A stretch of DNA of 64,000 bases, from positions 124,001 through 188,000 of the forward strand of contig JAIOJF010000042.1 in assembly GCA_019911965.1 (NCBI GenBank). The letters run 5' to 3'. The notes under the pieces are model-generated. The model saw only the letters and a list, made by a program, of their open reading frames with translations. It searched no databases and had not been told where the DNA came from. Source of the stretch: Paracoccaceae bacterium (GTDB lineage: Bacteria > Pseudomonadota > Alphaproteobacteria > Rhodobacterales > Rhodobacteraceae). The position numbers and the translations under genes were made by a program. Shown here in pieces: positions 18,571-28,004 of this stretch; the stretch's first letter is position 1, and the number at the start of each line of letters is the position of its first letter.

Positions 18571-19224
18571 TCAGGGCTGGCGTGCCATCGAGCGGGCCAG
18601 ATCGCCGTAGCCGGTGAAGCGGTATTCAAAATCCAGCCCCATGCGTTCGGCAATCGCGGCGGCCTGGCGCTTCAGGCCCTCGTCCTCGATCTGCGCCTGA
18701 TGCACCATCTTGGTGTAATTGCCGAAGATCATGTCACGCAATTCCGGGTGCCGGTCCAGCCCCATCGGTTTCCACACGAAGGCATCGAACTGGCGGACCA
18801 GGAAATCGGTCAGATAGAAGGCGCTGATTTCATCGTCATGCGCGGCAAAAGCATCATTGCCTTCAAAGAACGAATAGCAATGCGGCCCGGCCAGCATTTC
18901 CACGCCAAGCTCGGCGCATTTCGCCTGCAACAACCCGCCGGTGCCGCAATCGGCGTAGAGCACGAAGATATCGGCATAGGATTGGCGGTGCTTTTCCACC
19001 ATCGCCGCCACCTCGCCGGTGATCCGGTCGGGATAAAGGTGCAGCTTCGCCGGCAGGCATTTCAGGTCCATATGGTCCCAGCCGTTCAGGCGTTTCAGCG
19101 CCAGAACCTCGTGCGCCAGCGCACCACAGGCGATCAGCAACAGCCGCGCCGGACGGGCACCGGCCAGATCGACGCCCTGTTCGGTCAGGACGGCATCATC
19201 GGGAAGATCGTCGGGCAGGCTCAT
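18571..19224 (-). CDS. DUF1638 protein
   Basis: A 217-residue soluble protein with the DUF1638 pattern: LLLIACGALAHEVLAL near residue 28, LYADCGTGGLLQAKCAELGVEML near 89, and a conserved HPELRDMIFGNYTKMVHQ near 159. Several conserved Cys and His residues suggest metal or corrinoid handling. Members commonly lie beside corrinoid proteins and cobalamin-dependent methyltransferases, as here, but the biochemical role is unknown to me. Its ATG overlaps the stop of the preceding small membrane protein by four bases. Confidence 0.82.
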   Translation of the reverse strand: MSLPDDLPDDAVLTEQGVDLAGARPARLLLIACGALAHEVLALKRLNGWDHMDLKCLPAKLHLYPDRITGEVAAMVEKHRQSYADIFVLYADCGTGGLLQAKCAELGVEMLAGPHCYSFFEGNDAFAAHDDEISAFYLTDFLVRQFDAFVWKPMGLDRHPELRDMIFGNYTKMVHQAQIEDEGLKRQAAAIAERMGLDFEYRFTGYGDLARSMARQP

Positions 19225-19400
19225 TGCTGCCGCCGGATCAGCCAGCGCACCAGCAGGGCCGCCACAAGGGCCGCAATGGCGGCATAGGGCAGCGCCGATT
19301 GAAAATCGTTCTGCGGTGCCAGCAGGGCGGCCAGACCGACGGTTGCCCCGGCCATGATCACGACGGTGATAATCAGGGCGATGAACTGGTTCCCGGACAT
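19221..19400 (-). CDS. Small two-span membrane protein
   Basis: This 59-residue protein (MSGNQFIALIITVVIMAGAT...RWLIRRQQ) has two hydrophobic segments and a basic C-terminus. AAGGAGCG sits at a normal distance before ATG 19400. It is coupled to DUF1638 by an ATGA overlap and lies downstream of a terminator that follows the corrinoid gene, so both may be expressed at a lower level or from a separate promoter. No family is recognised. Confidence 0.7.
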   Translation of the reverse strand: MSGNQFIALIITVVIMAGATVGLAALLAPQNDFQSALPYAAIAALVAALLVRWLIRRQQ

Positions 19401-19443
19401 GTCAAAACGCTCCTTTCCATCCCAATCTGGGGGCCAAGGCGGC

Positions 19444-19472
19444 AAAAGAAAAGGCCCCGCCACGGCGGAGCC
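19444..19472 (-). terminator. Terminator after the corrinoid-protein gene
   Basis: On the minus strand GGCTCCGCC (19472-19464), a two-base loop and GGCGGGGCC (19461-19453) form a 9-bp stem with one mismatch, followed by TTTTCTTTT. It lies 27 bases after the corrinoid gene and before the small membrane/DUF1638 pair, so it probably separates or attenuates them. Confidence 0.8.
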
Positions 19473-19498
19473 TTGCAATCCGCCGCGGAAATCCCGGC

Positions 19499-20200
19499 TC
19501 AGGCGTGCATCTGATTGTGCTTCTTGGCAATCAGCGCCTTGGCGGTTTCCACCGCCACCGCCGCGTCGCGGCAATAGCTGTCGGCCCCGATGGCCTTGGC
19601 GAATTCCTCGTTCAGCGGCGCACCGCCGACCAGCACGATATAATCGTCGCGCATGCCCTTTTCGACCATCGTGTCGATCACCACCTTCATGTAGGGCATG
19701 GTGGTGGTCAGCAGCGCCGACATGCCGAGGATATCGGTTTCCTGGGCTTCCAGCGCCCCGATATAGTTTTCCACCGGGTTGTTGATGCCGAGATCGGTCA
19801 CCTCGAAACCGGCCCCTTCCATCATCATGGTGACCAGGTTCTTGCCGATATCGTGGATGTCGCCCTTGACGGTGCCGATCACCATGCGCCCCAGGCGCGG
19901 CGCGCCGGTTTCCGCCAGAAGCGGCTTCAGGATGGCCATTCCGGCCTTCATCGCATTGGCCGCCAGCAGGACTTCGGGCACGAACAGGATACCGTCCCGG
20001 AAGTCGATCCCGACAATCCGCATGCCTTCGACCAGCGCCTTGGTCAGAACGTCATAGGGCGTCCATTTGCGCCCCAGCAGGATGTTCACCCCTTCGGTGA
20101 TTTCATCTTTCAGGCCGTCGTAAAGGTCGTCGTGCATCTGCAGGACCAGCTCGTCATCAGAGAGCTCGGCAAGGATGATATCGTCTTCCTGATCGGACAT
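19499..20200 (-). CDS. Cobalamin-binding (corrinoid) protein
   Basis: A 233-residue corrinoid protein. The N-terminal helical cap (about residues 15-95) resembles the B12-binding domain 1 of MetH, and the Rossmann part has the DxHxxG cobalt-ligand motif GDIHDIGKNLV, with His116 as lower ligand. Such proteins shuttle a methyl group between methyltransferases. With the homocysteine methyltransferase gene just upstream, this fits the B12-binding part of a split methionine synthase as described in Phaeobacter and relatives. A methylotrophic (glycine betaine or methylamine) role is the alternative. The pterin-binding and reactivation parts are not in the window. Confidence 0.88.
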   Translation of the reverse strand: MSDQEDDIILAELSDDELVLQMHDDLYDGLKDEITEGVNILLGRKWTPYDVLTKALVEGMRIVGIDFRDGILFVPEVLLAANAMKAGMAILKPLLAETGAPRLGRMVIGTVKGDIHDIGKNLVTMMMEGAGFEVTDLGINNPVENYIGALEAQETDILGMSALLTTTMPYMKVVIDTMVEKGMRDDYIVLVGGAPLNEEFAKAIGADSYCRDAAVAVETAKALIAKKHNQMHA

Positions 20201-20299
20201 CGGGGGTATTCCTTCAAAGACCGCACCAGGGCGGATCGTGGCACCACAATTAAGCCAGTACGTTTGTCGCGCCTGCCGGTCTCAGGCAATCACGACATT

Positions 20300-20322
20300 C
20301 CCGCGTCATATTCCGACGCGGG
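20300..20322 (-). other. 8-bp perfect stem-loop between methyltransferase and corrinoid genes
   Basis: CCCGCGTC (20300-20307), loop of seven, GACGCGGG (20315-20322). It lies 25 bases after the methyltransferase stop and about 100 bases before the corrinoid start. There is no T-run, so it is more likely an RNA-stability or processing element than a terminator. Confidence 0.45.
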
Positions 20323-20346
20323 CGCAGCATGTTACGCGCATTGCGA

Positions 20347-21357
20347 TCAGCCGCGCCGCCGCCGCCTCTCGCGCCGGGCCGGACCGCCCTCGCCGCTGCC
20401 ATCGCCGGGCGAGGAAAAGCCGCCGAGTCGCGCCGCGATATCGTCAAGGCCGGGCGGATCACCGCGTTCGGTATTTTCCAGCGCATGGCGCATCCGTTCC
20501 AGATGCTGCGGCGTGGTGCCACAGCAGCCGCCGATGATGGACACCCCGATATCGCGCGCCATCAACGCATAATCGGCCATCAGATCCGGCGTGCCATCGT
20601 AATGGATATGCCCTTCGACATATTTCGGAATACCGGCATTGCCCTTGGCAATCAAAGGCTTGTCCGGGTTTTCCGCGGCCATTCCCAGCATGGTGCGCAG
20701 CAGATCCGACGCACCCACCCCGCAATTGGCCCCGAAGGCCAGCGGCGGTGATTTCAGGCCTGCGACCAGCGCCACCATATCGCCTGCGGCAAGGCCCATC
20801 ATGGTGCGCCCGGCAGTATCGAAGCTCATCGTACCGCACCAGTCCATGCCTGCCAGCGCGATGCCCTCGGCGGCGGCGGCAAATTCCTCCGCGGCGGAAA
20901 TGGTCTCGACCCAGGCTAGATCGGCGCCGCCCTCTTTCAGCCCCTCGGCCTGTTCATGGAACATCTCGACCGCCAGCTCATGGCTGAGCGTGCCGACCGG
21001 CAGCATGATCTCGCCGGTCGGCCCCATCGAGCCGGCAACGATCACCGGTCGTTCCTCGCGATCCGCCACGTCGCGGCCGATCTCGGCAGCGATGCGGTTC
21101 AATTCGCGCACGCGGCCCTGCGCCGAATGCAGTTTCAGCCGCGAGGCATTGCCGCCGAAGGAATTGGTCAGGAACAGATCGCTGCCGGCATGGACCGAGC
21201 CTTCGTAAAGCGCCTTTATGCGGTCGGGATGGCGATCATTCCACAATTCCGGCGCGTCGCCCGCTTCCAGACCCATATTGAACAGGTTGGTTCCGGTTGC
21301 CCCATCGGCCAGCAACCAGCCCTGTTTGTTCAGCAGTTTCATCATCTTGTCGGACAT
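20347..21357 (-). CDS. Homocysteine S-methyltransferase (split methionine synthase component)
   Basis: The 336-residue TIM-barrel protein starts with the family segment LLADGATGTNLFNMGLE and has the zinc-binding cysteines in GANCGVG (near residue 210) and GGCCGTTPQHLERM (near 283). It transfers a methyl group to homocysteine to form methionine. It has no cobalamin, pterin or activation domains, so it must work with separate partners; the corrinoid protein 146 bases downstream is the natural one. It could also act as a betaine-homocysteine methyltransferase. The last about 30 residues are Gly/Arg-rich (PARRERRRRRG) and unusual. SufE lies three bases upstream. Confidence 0.87.
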   Translation of the reverse strand: MSDKMMKLLNKQGWLLADGATGTNLFNMGLEAGDAPELWNDRHPDRIKALYEGSVHAGSDLFLTNSFGGNASRLKLHSAQGRVRELNRIAAEIGRDVADREERPVIVAGSMGPTGEIMLPVGTLSHELAVEMFHEQAEGLKEGGADLAWVETISAAEEFAAAAEGIALAGMDWCGTMSFDTAGRTMMGLAAGDMVALVAGLKSPPLAFGANCGVGASDLLRTMLGMAAENPDKPLIAKGNAGIPKYVEGHIHYDGTPDLMADYALMARDIGVSIIGGCCGTTPQHLERMRHALENTERGDPPGLDDIAARLGGFSSPGDGSGEGGPARRERRRRRG

Positions 21358-21360
21358 GGT

Positions 21361-21792
21361 TTACCCCTTTGTGGCGGCATTGGCCGCCAGTCCCCGAATA
21401 CGTTCCAGCATCGCGCGCACGCCGTTGGAGCGTTGCGCCGACAGGTGCTGATCCAGCCCCAGCCGCGCCAGTTCGCCCCCGGCATCGACCTTCAGAACCT
21501 CGTCCACCGTCAGCCCATCGAACATCGCCAGCAGAACCGCGATCAGCCCGCGCACGATCATCGCATCGCTGTCGCCGCGAAACCGGAACACCGCGTCCGG
21601 CCCCTCGCCCTCGATCGCCGGCACCAGCCAGACCTGGCTGGCGCAACCCTCGACCTTGGTTGCGGGCACTTTCAGCGCCTCTTCCAGGGGCGGCATTGCC
21701 TTGCCGAGATCAATCACGAAACGATAGCGATCTTCCCATTCATCGAGAAACTCGAAATTTCCCGCGATATCCTCGAATGCCTCGGTGGCCAT
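21361..21792 (-). CDS. sufE: SufE-family cysteine desulfurase partner
   Basis: A 143-residue SufE/CsdE-type protein that accepts persulfide sulfur from SufS and passes it on for Fe-S cluster assembly. The acceptor cysteine is in KVEGCASQVWLVP near residue 51, and the LIAVLLAMFDGLT and QRSNGVRAMLERI segments are typical. ATG 21792 was chosen; a TTG eight codons earlier is less likely. It lies three bases before the homocysteine methyltransferase gene on the same strand, and no other suf gene is nearby. Confidence 0.9.
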   Translation of the reverse strand: MATEAFEDIAGNFEFLDEWEDRYRFVIDLGKAMPPLEEALKVPATKVEGCASQVWLVPAIEGEGPDAVFRFRGDSDAMIVRGLIAVLLAMFDGLTVDEVLKVDAGGELARLGLDQHLSAQRSNGVRAMLERIRGLAANAATKG

Positions 21793-21950
21793 GCTTTTGT
21801 TCCCGGCAGTTTTCAATTGCCTGTCTCAACTATGTCGCGGCCCGCGAAAAATCCAGCGCGAAATCCCGCCAAACCGGCGCGGAGCGCTTTGCAAGCCGGG
21901 TTCTTTCGGTTTATGCAGGGCAAAGGCCGCCACCTATGGATTGCAAGCTG

Positions 21951-22412
21951 ATGAAAAGACTGATTGTCGCGCTGACCTTGCTGAGCTTCCTGTCCGCCTG
22001 CGGGGCGGTCCGGGATTCGCGGCTGAACCCGTTCAACTGGTTCGGGCGTGACCGCGAGGAGCGGGTGCAGGCGGTCGAAATCCAGGGTCCGGTGGAAACC
22101 CGGCCTTTGGTGGCGCAGGTGATCAGCCTCAAGGTTGACCGGATGCCTGGCGGCGCGATCATCTACGCGGTAGGCCTGCCGGCCACGCAGGGGCATTGGG
22201 ATGCCGAACTCGTGCCGCTGAACGGTGAGGTGCCGGAAAAAGGCACGCTGACCTATGAATTCCGGCTGGCCCCGCCGCCGGGTCCAACCCGCCAGAGCAC
22301 ACCGCAATCGCGCGAAGTGGTGGTCGGGCTGTTCGTGTCGGATCAGACATTGCTTGGCGTGCGCAATATCGCGGTGATAGCACAGCAGAACCGCCGGAGC
22401 GTGCGGCGCTAG
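21951..22412 (+). CDS. Putative lipoprotein of unknown function
   Basis: The 153-residue protein has a lipoprotein signal peptide (MKRLIVALTLLSFLSAC) with lipobox LSAC and predicted lipidation on Cys17. The mature part begins GAVRDSRLNPFNWFGRDREE and continues as a mostly beta domain ending VRNIAVIAQQNRRSVRR. No family with known function is recognised. An in-frame ATG at 21936 has a slightly better ribosome site (AAAGG) but would put an acidic and a Cys residue in front of the signal. The gene stands alone and converges on rnd. Confidence 0.7.
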   Translation: MKRLIVALTLLSFLSACGAVRDSRLNPFNWFGRDREERVQAVEIQGPVETRPLVAQVISLKVDRMPGGAIIYAVGLPATQGHWDAELVPLNGEVPEKGTLTYEFRLAPPPGPTRQSTPQSREVVVGLFVSDQTLLGVRNIAVIAQQNRRSVRR

Positions 22413-22433
22413 GGCAGATCTCAGCCGCCGCCG

Positions 22434-23600
22434 CTAGTCCAGTTCCACCAGCCGTACGCTGCGCCCGTCCGCCGACAGCGCTACCTTGCCGGCGCACAGC
22501 TTCAGCGCGTCCTCGCCGAACACGTCGCGCCGCCAGCCGCGCAAGGCATGGCCTTCGGTATTGCCGGCGGCGATCTCGTCCAGATCGGCTGCCGTGGCGA
22601 TCAGCTTCTGTGCCACGCCGGCCTCTTCCGCCTTGGCCTTCAGTAGCACCCGCAGCAGATCGGCCAATCCTTCGTTGCCGTTGGCCTTCGGGCGCGGCGC
22701 CTCGACCTCGGGCAATTTATCCGACGGGCAGGCAATACCGGCGGCCACCGCATCCAGAATACCTTGCGCGATCTCGCCGCGCCGCGCATCACGCAGCAAA
22801 AGGCGGGATTTGCCAAGGTCTTCGACCGTCTTCGGCTTGGTCGAGGCGATCTCCAGCAGCGCATCGTCCTTCAGCACCCGCGACCGGGGCACATTGCGCG
22901 ATTGCGCGAAATCCTCGCGGAACCGCGCCAGTTCGCGCACCACCGCCAGGAACTTGCCGGAATTGGTGCGGGTCTTGATCCGCTGCCATGCACATTCCGG
23001 GGTGACGATATAGGTCGCCGGATCGGTGAGCATTTCCAGCTCTTCCTCGACCCATTTGACGCGGCCCGTGCGTTCGATCTGGCGGGCCAGGAATTCGTAG
23101 ATATCGCGCAGATGCGTGACATCGGCCAGCGCATAGACCTGTTGCTTTTCGCTCAACGGGCGGCGGCTCCAGTCGGTGAAGCGCGAGGATTTGTCGACAC
23201 TGGCGCGCGCGATCTTGCGCACCAGCGTTTCATAGCTGACCTGCTCGCCAAAGCCGCAGACCATCGCCGCGACCTGGGTATCAAAGAACGGCTCGGGGAA
23301 AACCTGGCCTTCAAACCAGAAAATTTCGAGGTCCTGGCGGGCGGCGTGGAACACCTTGACCACGTTCTTGTTGCGAAACAGATCGAACAGCGGCTCCAGC
23401 CCCATCTTGCCCGACAGAACGTCGACCAGCACCGCGTCACCCTCGGCCTTGCCCTTGCCGGGCAGCGCCATCTGGATCAGGCACAGTTTGGAATAATAGG
23501 TGCGCTCGCGCAGGAATTCGGTGTCGATGGTCACGTAACGTTGCCCGGCAGCCGCCGCGCAGAATTCCGCCAGTTCATCAGTCGTGGTCAGGGTTCTCAT
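22434..23600 (-). CDS. rnd: Ribonuclease D
   Basis: A 388-residue 3'-5' exoribonuclease of the DEDD family, active on tRNA precursors and structured RNA. Exonuclease motif I appears as VTIDTEFLRERTYY near residue 23, motif II as VVKVFHAARQDLEIFW near 80, and motif III as QQVYALADVTHLRDIYEF near 153. An HRDC domain follows (about 205-285). ATG 23600 was chosen because it begins the conserved N-terminus; the frame stays open far upstream but only over the opposite-strand gene. Confidence 0.93.
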   Translation of the reverse strand: MRTLTTTDELAEFCAAAAGQRYVTIDTEFLRERTYYSKLCLIQMALPGKGKAEGDAVLVDVLSGKMGLEPLFDLFRNKNVVKVFHAARQDLEIFWFEGQVFPEPFFDTQVAAMVCGFGEQVSYETLVRKIARASVDKSSRFTDWSRRPLSEKQQVYALADVTHLRDIYEFLARQIERTGRVKWVEEELEMLTDPATYIVTPECAWQRIKTRTNSGKFLAVVRELARFREDFAQSRNVPRSRVLKDDALLEIASTKPKTVEDLGKSRLLLRDARRGEIAQGILDAVAAGIACPSDKLPEVEAPRPKANGNEGLADLLRVLLKAKAEEAGVAQKLIATAADLDEIAAGNTEGHALRGWRRDVFGEDALKLCAGKVALSADGRSVRLVELD

Positions 23601-23855
23601 GCAAATGTCTTGATCTTCGCCATCAAATCGGTTTCTCGGTCCCCGCACCGGCGCGACCATAGGTAAAGGCCGGGGAAATGAAAAGAGGCGAATTGGCGGC
23701 CAGTTTGTTTCTGCCGCCAGCCGACCTTTGCAGCCCGGGACAAATCCGGCTTGCCAGCCGCCCGGCGACTGCGCCATCATCTGCCGACCAGCCCCGATGC
23801 GGAGATCAACCCATATGCCAGCCGTCCAGACCCGATGCCGCGCCGCAGCCCAGCC

Positions 23856-24809
23856 ATGATCGTCATCGGTGCTGGCGAGGTCCGCGCGTTGCTGTCGATG
23901 CGCGATGCCATAGAAATCGTCGAAGCGGCGATGATTGCGGTGGCCGATGGCAAGGCCAACATGCCGCTGCGCAATGTGATGGAGGTTGGCGGGGTGAACC
24001 GGCTGGGCATCATGCCCGGCGCGCTGTCGGGCGACGCGCCCACTTACGGTGTCAAGCTGATCAGCCTGTTTCCAGGCAATCCCGCGAGGGGCCTGTCGTC
24101 GCATATCGGCGCGATGGTGATGTTCGATCCCGAAACCGGCGCACCGGCGGCGGTGATCGACGCCGACGCGCTGACCGCCATTCGCACCGCCGCCGCCAGC
24201 GCGGCCGCAACCCGCGCATTGGCACGCGAGGATGCGCGGGTGCTGGCGCTGATCGGCACCGGCGAACAGGCCGAGGCGCATCTGGCCGCCATCCCGCTGG
24301 TGCGCGACATTGCCGAGGTCCGGGTGACCGGGCGCACGCCTGATCGCGCCGCTGCCTTCTGCGACCGGATGCGGGCGGATTACCCGCACCTGCCCCTTCA
24401 TCCGGCGGCCAGCGTGGCCGAGGCGGTGCGCGGGGCCGATATCGTCTGCACCCTGACCGCATCGCCCGAGGTGGTGCTGCTTGGGCGCAACATCACCCCA
24501 GGTACGCATGTGAACGCCGTCGGCGCCTCGATCCCGACGATGCAGGAGATTGATGCGGAGCTTGTCCTGAAATCCCGCCTGTTCGTCGATTACCTGGCCT
24601 CGGCCCTCGCGCAGGCGCGCGAGATCATGGACGCGCTGGCCTCCGGTGCGATGGCCGATGGCCATATCCTGGGCGAGATCGGCGCGCTGTATGCCGGACG
24701 GATTAAGGGGCGATTGGCCGCCGGCGACATCACGCTTTACCGCTCGCTCGGGGTTGCGGCACAGGATCTGGCCTGCGCCGCGGCCATCATTGACAGACAA
24801 AGGACCTGA
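23856..24809 (+). CDS. Ornithine cyclodeaminase / mu-crystallin family protein
   Basis: The 317-residue protein opens [20 protein letters not shown] and has the dinucleotide-binding turn [17 protein letters not shown] near residue 132 and the family segment [18 protein letters not shown] near 220. Members deaminate ornithine or lysine to cyclic products, or reduce cyclic imines such as pyrroline-2-carboxylate, with NAD(P)H. The exact substrate cannot be told. ATG 23835 is an alternative start; neither has a strong ribosome site. The dehydratase gene begins one base after its stop, so the two are one operon and may share a pathway. Confidence 0.83.
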   Translation: MIVIGAGEVRALLSMRDAIEIVEAAMIAVADGKANMPLRNVMEVGGVNRLGIMPGALSGDAPTYGVKLISLFPGNPARGLSSHIGAMVMFDPETGAPAAVIDADALTAIRTAAASAAATRALAREDARVLALIGTGEQAEAHLAAIPLVRDIAEVRVTGRTPDRAAAFCDRMRADYPHLPLHPAASVAEAVRGADIVCTLTASPEVVLLGRNITPGTHVNAVGASIPTMQEIDAELVLKSRLFVDYLASALAQAREIMDALASGAMADGHILGEIGALYAGRIKGRLAAGDITLYRSLGVAAQDLACAAAIIDRQRT

Positions 24810-24810
24810 C

Positions 24811-26655
24811 ATGCGCCCATACCGCTCGGCCATCACCACCGAAGGCAAATCCGCCGCCGCCGCCCGCTCGCTCTGGATCGCCGGTGGCGTCAAACCTGGC
24901 GATTTCGGCAAGCCGGTGATCGCGGTGGCCAATTCCTTCACCGAGTTTGTCCCCGGCCATGTGCATCTGGCCGAAATTGGCCGGCTGGTCTGCGACACGA
25001 TCTGGCAGGCTGGCGGAATTGCCCGCGAATTCAGCACCATAGCGGTGGATGATGGGATTGCTATGGGCCATGACGGCATGCTCTACAGCCTGCCCAGCCG
25101 GGAGTTGATCGCCGACAGCGTTGAATACATGTGCCAGGCACATGCGGTCGATGCGCTGATCTGTATTTCGAATTGCGACAAGATCACGCCAGGCATGCTG
25201 CTGGCGGCGTTGCGCCTGAACATTCCGGTGATTTTCGTCTCGGGCGGGCCGATGGAGGCCGGGCGCATCCTGCGCGGCGACAAGACCGAACGCGTCGATC
25301 CGATCCAGGCCTATATCAAGGCCTTCGATCCCACCACCACCGCCGATGATTCCAACGAGATCGAGGAAGCCGCCTGCCCCACCTGCGGCTCCTGTTCGGG
25401 CATGTTCACCGCCAATTCGATGAATTGCCTGGCCGAGGCGATCGGCCTTGCCCTGCCCGGCAACGGCTCGATGCTGGCGACGCATGTGGACCGGCGCGAC
25501 CTGTTCGTGAATGCCGCCAAGCGGATCGTGGATCTGTGCCATCGCTATTACCGTGACGAGGATGACAGCGTGCTGCCCCGCGCCATCGCCACCCGCGCCG
25601 CGTTCCAGAACGCCATGATCACCGATATCGCGATGGGGGGGTCAACCAACACCATCCTGCATCTGCTGGCGATGGCCGAAGAGGCGGAGGTGGATTTCAC
25701 CATGGCCGACATGGACCGCCTGTCGCGGCAGGTGCCGCATATCTGCAAGGTCTCGCCGGCCAACATGACCTATTACATGGAAGACGTGCACCGCGCCGGT
25801 GGCATCATGGCGATCATGGGCGAACTGGACCGGGCCGGGCTGATCGACACGTCGGTCAGCACTGTCGCCGGGGCAACATTGGCCGAGGTGCTGGCGATAT
25901 GGGATGTGCGCCGCAGCAATGATCCCGCCATCAGCCATTTCTTTCGCGCGGCACCCGGCGGCAGGAAGACCATCAAGGCCTGTTCGCAGGACATGCGCTG
26001 GCAGGAACTGGACCTTGACCGCGAAGCGGGTTGCATCCGCAGCGTCGAGCATCCCTATTCATCCGAAGGTGGCCTCGCCATCCTGCACGGCAATATCGCG
26101 GTCGATGGCTGCGTGGTGAAAACCGGCGCAGTATCGCCGCAAATGCTGCGATATCAGGGTGTTGCGCGGGTTTTCGATCAGCAGGAAACCGCGCTGGCGG
26201 CAATCAATCAGGGCGATATCGCGCCCGGCTCGGCCATCATCATCCGCTATGAAGGCCCCAAGGGCGGGCCCGGAATGCAGGAAATGCTGATGCCGACGAT
26301 GAGCCTGAAAGCGATGAAGCTGGACGATACCTGCGCGCTGATTACCGACGGGCGATATTCCGGGGCGTCATCGGGCCTCAGCATCGGCCATGTCTCGCCC
26401 GAGGCGGCCGCCGGCGGGGCGCTGGCGCTGGTCGAGGATGGCGACGAGATTGCCATCGACATTCCGGCACGCACGATCAATCTGCTGGTCGGCGAGGAGG
26501 TTCTGGCGGCCCGCAGATCGGCGATGGAAGCACGCCCGAAATCCGAACGCTGGCAACCCAAAGGCGCGCGAACCCGGGTGATCACCGCCGCCCTTCGCGC
26601 CTATGCGGCCTTCGCCCTCAGCGCCGATCGCGGCGGTTTCCGACTGGTGCCATAG
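24811..26655 (+). CDS. ilvD: Dihydroxy-acid dehydratase (IlvD/Edd family)
   Basis: The 614-residue protein resembles Escherichia coli-type IlvD along its length: [18 protein letters not shown]-like segment near residue 47, [20 protein letters not shown] near 119, and [19 protein letters not shown] near 190. IlvD removes water from dihydroxy acids in valine and isoleucine synthesis and carries an Fe-S cluster. The N-terminus differs from the usual RNMAGARALWRATG box ([14 protein letters not shown] here), so this may be a paralogue acting on a sugar acid or hydroxy acid. Its operon partner is a cyclodeaminase rather than other ilv genes. AAAGGA precedes ATG 24811. Confidence 0.85.
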   Translation: MRPYRSAITTEGKSAAAARSLWIAGGVKPGDFGKPVIAVANSFTEFVPGHVHLAEIGRLVCDTIWQAGGIAREFSTIAVDDGIAMGHDGMLYSLPSRELIADSVEYMCQAHAVDALICISNCDKITPGMLLAALRLNIPVIFVSGGPMEAGRILRGDKTERVDPIQAYIKAFDPTTTADDSNEIEEAACPTCGSCSGMFTANSMNCLAEAIGLALPGNGSMLATHVDRRDLFVNAAKRIVDLCHRYYRDEDDSVLPRAIATRAAFQNAMITDIAMGGSTNTILHLLAMAEEAEVDFTMADMDRLSRQVPHICKVSPANMTYYMEDVHRAGGIMAIMGELDRAGLIDTSVSTVAGATLAEVLAIWDVRRSNDPAISHFFRAAPGGRKTIKACSQDMRWQELDLDREAGCIRSVEHPYSSEGGLAILHGNIAVDGCVVKTGAVSPQMLRYQGVARVFDQQETALAAINQGDIAPGSAIIIRYEGPKGGPGMQEMLMPTMSLKAMKLDDTCALITDGRYSGASSGLSIGHVSPEAAAGGALALVEDGDEIAIDIPARTINLLVGEEVLAARRSAMEARPKSERWQPKGARTRVITAALRAYAAFALSADRGGFRLVP

Positions 26656-26671
26656 CCACGCGCGACATACG

Positions 26672-26697
26672 AAAAGGGGCGGCCCGAAAGCCGCCCC
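26672..26697. terminator. Bidirectional terminator between ilvD and the fccB-like gene
   Basis: GGGGCGGC (26676-26683), loop CCGAAA, GCCGCCCC (26690-26697) is a perfect 8-bp stem between convergent genes. On the minus strand it is followed by TTTTC, on the plus strand by GTTCC, so it should stop the minus-strand operon best. Confidence 0.8.
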
Positions 26698-26718
26698 GTT
26701 CCTGTCCGTCCGGTCGGA

Positions 26719-27984
26719 TCAGCCGAAAATGTCGGCGCTGATGCCGGCATACCAGCCGATGCTTTCCTCATAGGTGGCCTTGCGCGTCGCCGCGTCTTCG
26801 CCGTTCTGCGAGACGAAACCGCCGGTGCTGGCGATCTTCTCGTCGGTCGCCTCGTAGGACGCGCCGACCTTGATGCCGTCATCGGTGTCGATCAAGGACC
26901 AGCAGGTATTCGCGAATTTCGGCGGGAACACCTTGGAGCCGGTCAGCGCACCGCGAACCGACATGGCGCAGACCTTGGCCTGGCTGTTGGCCGAGAAGCC
27001 GGATTTCGGCATGTCACCCTGGGCCGAGGCATCGCCCAGCACATGGATATTCTCGTCCATTTTCGACACCATGCCAAAGCCCGAAACCGGAGCCCAGCCG
27101 GCATCATTGGTCACGCCGGCCAGTTCGGCAATGCGTCCGGCCTTCTGCGCCGGGATCACGTTGCAGACATCGACCTTGGTCGCCTCGCCGTCGATCACCA
27201 GTTCCATCGTGTCGGGGCGAACCTCGACCTTGTTGCCGCCGAAATCGGGGCCGAGACGCTCGATCATGCCGGAATAATGCCGGGTCCAGCCATCCTCGAA
27301 CAGGCCCTGCTTGGAAAACTTGTCCTTCGGATCGGCGATCAGGATTTTCGCGGTCGGGTTGTTGGCCTTCAGGTAATGCGCCACCATCGACACCCGCTCG
27401 TACGGCCCCGGAGGGCAACGGAACGGGTTCGGCGGCGCGATCATCGCGAAAACGCCGCCCTGGGGCATCGCCTCGATCTGGGCCTTCAGCAATTGCGTCT
27501 GGCTGCCGGCCTTGTAGGCATGCGGCATCTTGTTCTGTGTCGACAGGTCCCAGCCGGGGATCGCGCCGTCCACGAAATCAATGCCGGGGCTGATCACCAG
27601 CCGGTCGTAGGGCACCGACGAGCCCGAGGCCAGCGCCACCGTCTTGGCATCGCGGTCCACCCCGACGGCCCAGTCATGCACGACATTGATGCCGTATTCA
27701 GCCGCCAGCTTGCCATAGGTATGGCCGAGCGAGGCAAATTCGCGGAAACCCCCCAGATAGAGGTTCGAGAAGAAGCAGGTGTAATAGGTGCGCGTCGGTT
27801 CGATCAGGGTTACGTCGATCGCGCCGTCGGAATCCTTGGCGATATAACGCGCCGCGGTCGCCCCGCCTGCGCCGCCACCGATCACGACCACCTTTGGCCG
27901 CCCGGCTGCCCGCACCATCGGAGCCGACAGCACAGCAGTCGCCGCTGCCGCCGAGCCGATGAATACACGTCTGTTGAGTGTCAT
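26719..27984 (-). CDS. fccB: Flavocytochrome c sulfide dehydrogenase flavoprotein subunit (FccB/SoxF-like)
   Basis: A 421-residue exported flavoprotein. The N-terminus has a Tat-type signal (NRRVFIGSAAAATAVLSAP), followed by the FAD-binding turn VVVIGGGAGGATAARYI near residue 33. Cysteines in PFRCPPGPYERV (near 193) and KFANTCWSLID (near 368) are placed like the redox-active pair of FccB. GDASAQGDMPKSGFSANSQA near 328 is the second FAD segment. FccB oxidises sulfide to sulfur or polysulfide in the periplasm and passes electrons to its cytochrome subunit, encoded 20 bases upstream. Confidence 0.88.
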   Translation of the reverse strand: MTLNRRVFIGSAAAATAVLSAPMVRAAGRPKVVVIGGGAGGATAARYIAKDSDGAIDVTLIEPTRTYYTCFFSNLYLGGFREFASLGHTYGKLAAEYGINVVHDWAVGVDRDAKTVALASGSSVPYDRLVISPGIDFVDGAIPGWDLSTQNKMPHAYKAGSQTQLLKAQIEAMPQGGVFAMIAPPNPFRCPPGPYERVSMVAHYLKANNPTAKILIADPKDKFSKQGLFEDGWTRHYSGMIERLGPDFGGNKVEVRPDTMELVIDGEATKVDVCNVIPAQKAGRIAELAGVTNDAGWAPVSGFGMVSKMDENIHVLGDASAQGDMPKSGFSANSQAKVCAMSVRGALTGSKVFPPKFANTCWSLIDTDDGIKVGASYEATDEKIASTGGFVSQNGEDAATRKATYEESIGWYAGISADIFG

Positions 27985-28004
27985 GGTGTCATACTCCCTA
28001 TTGG

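Noticed and set aside
20201-20346. Cobalamin or SAM riboswitch before the corrinoid gene
   Set aside because: I looked for a B12-box core and for SAM-II-like pseudoknot segments and found only a simple 8-bp hairpin. A covariance-model search with a significant hit would change this.
23601-25079. Upstream extension of the rnd frame to about 881 codons
   Set aside because: The added part is opposite the cyclodeaminase and dehydratase genes; RNase D homology begins at ATG 23600, where a normal N-terminus is found.
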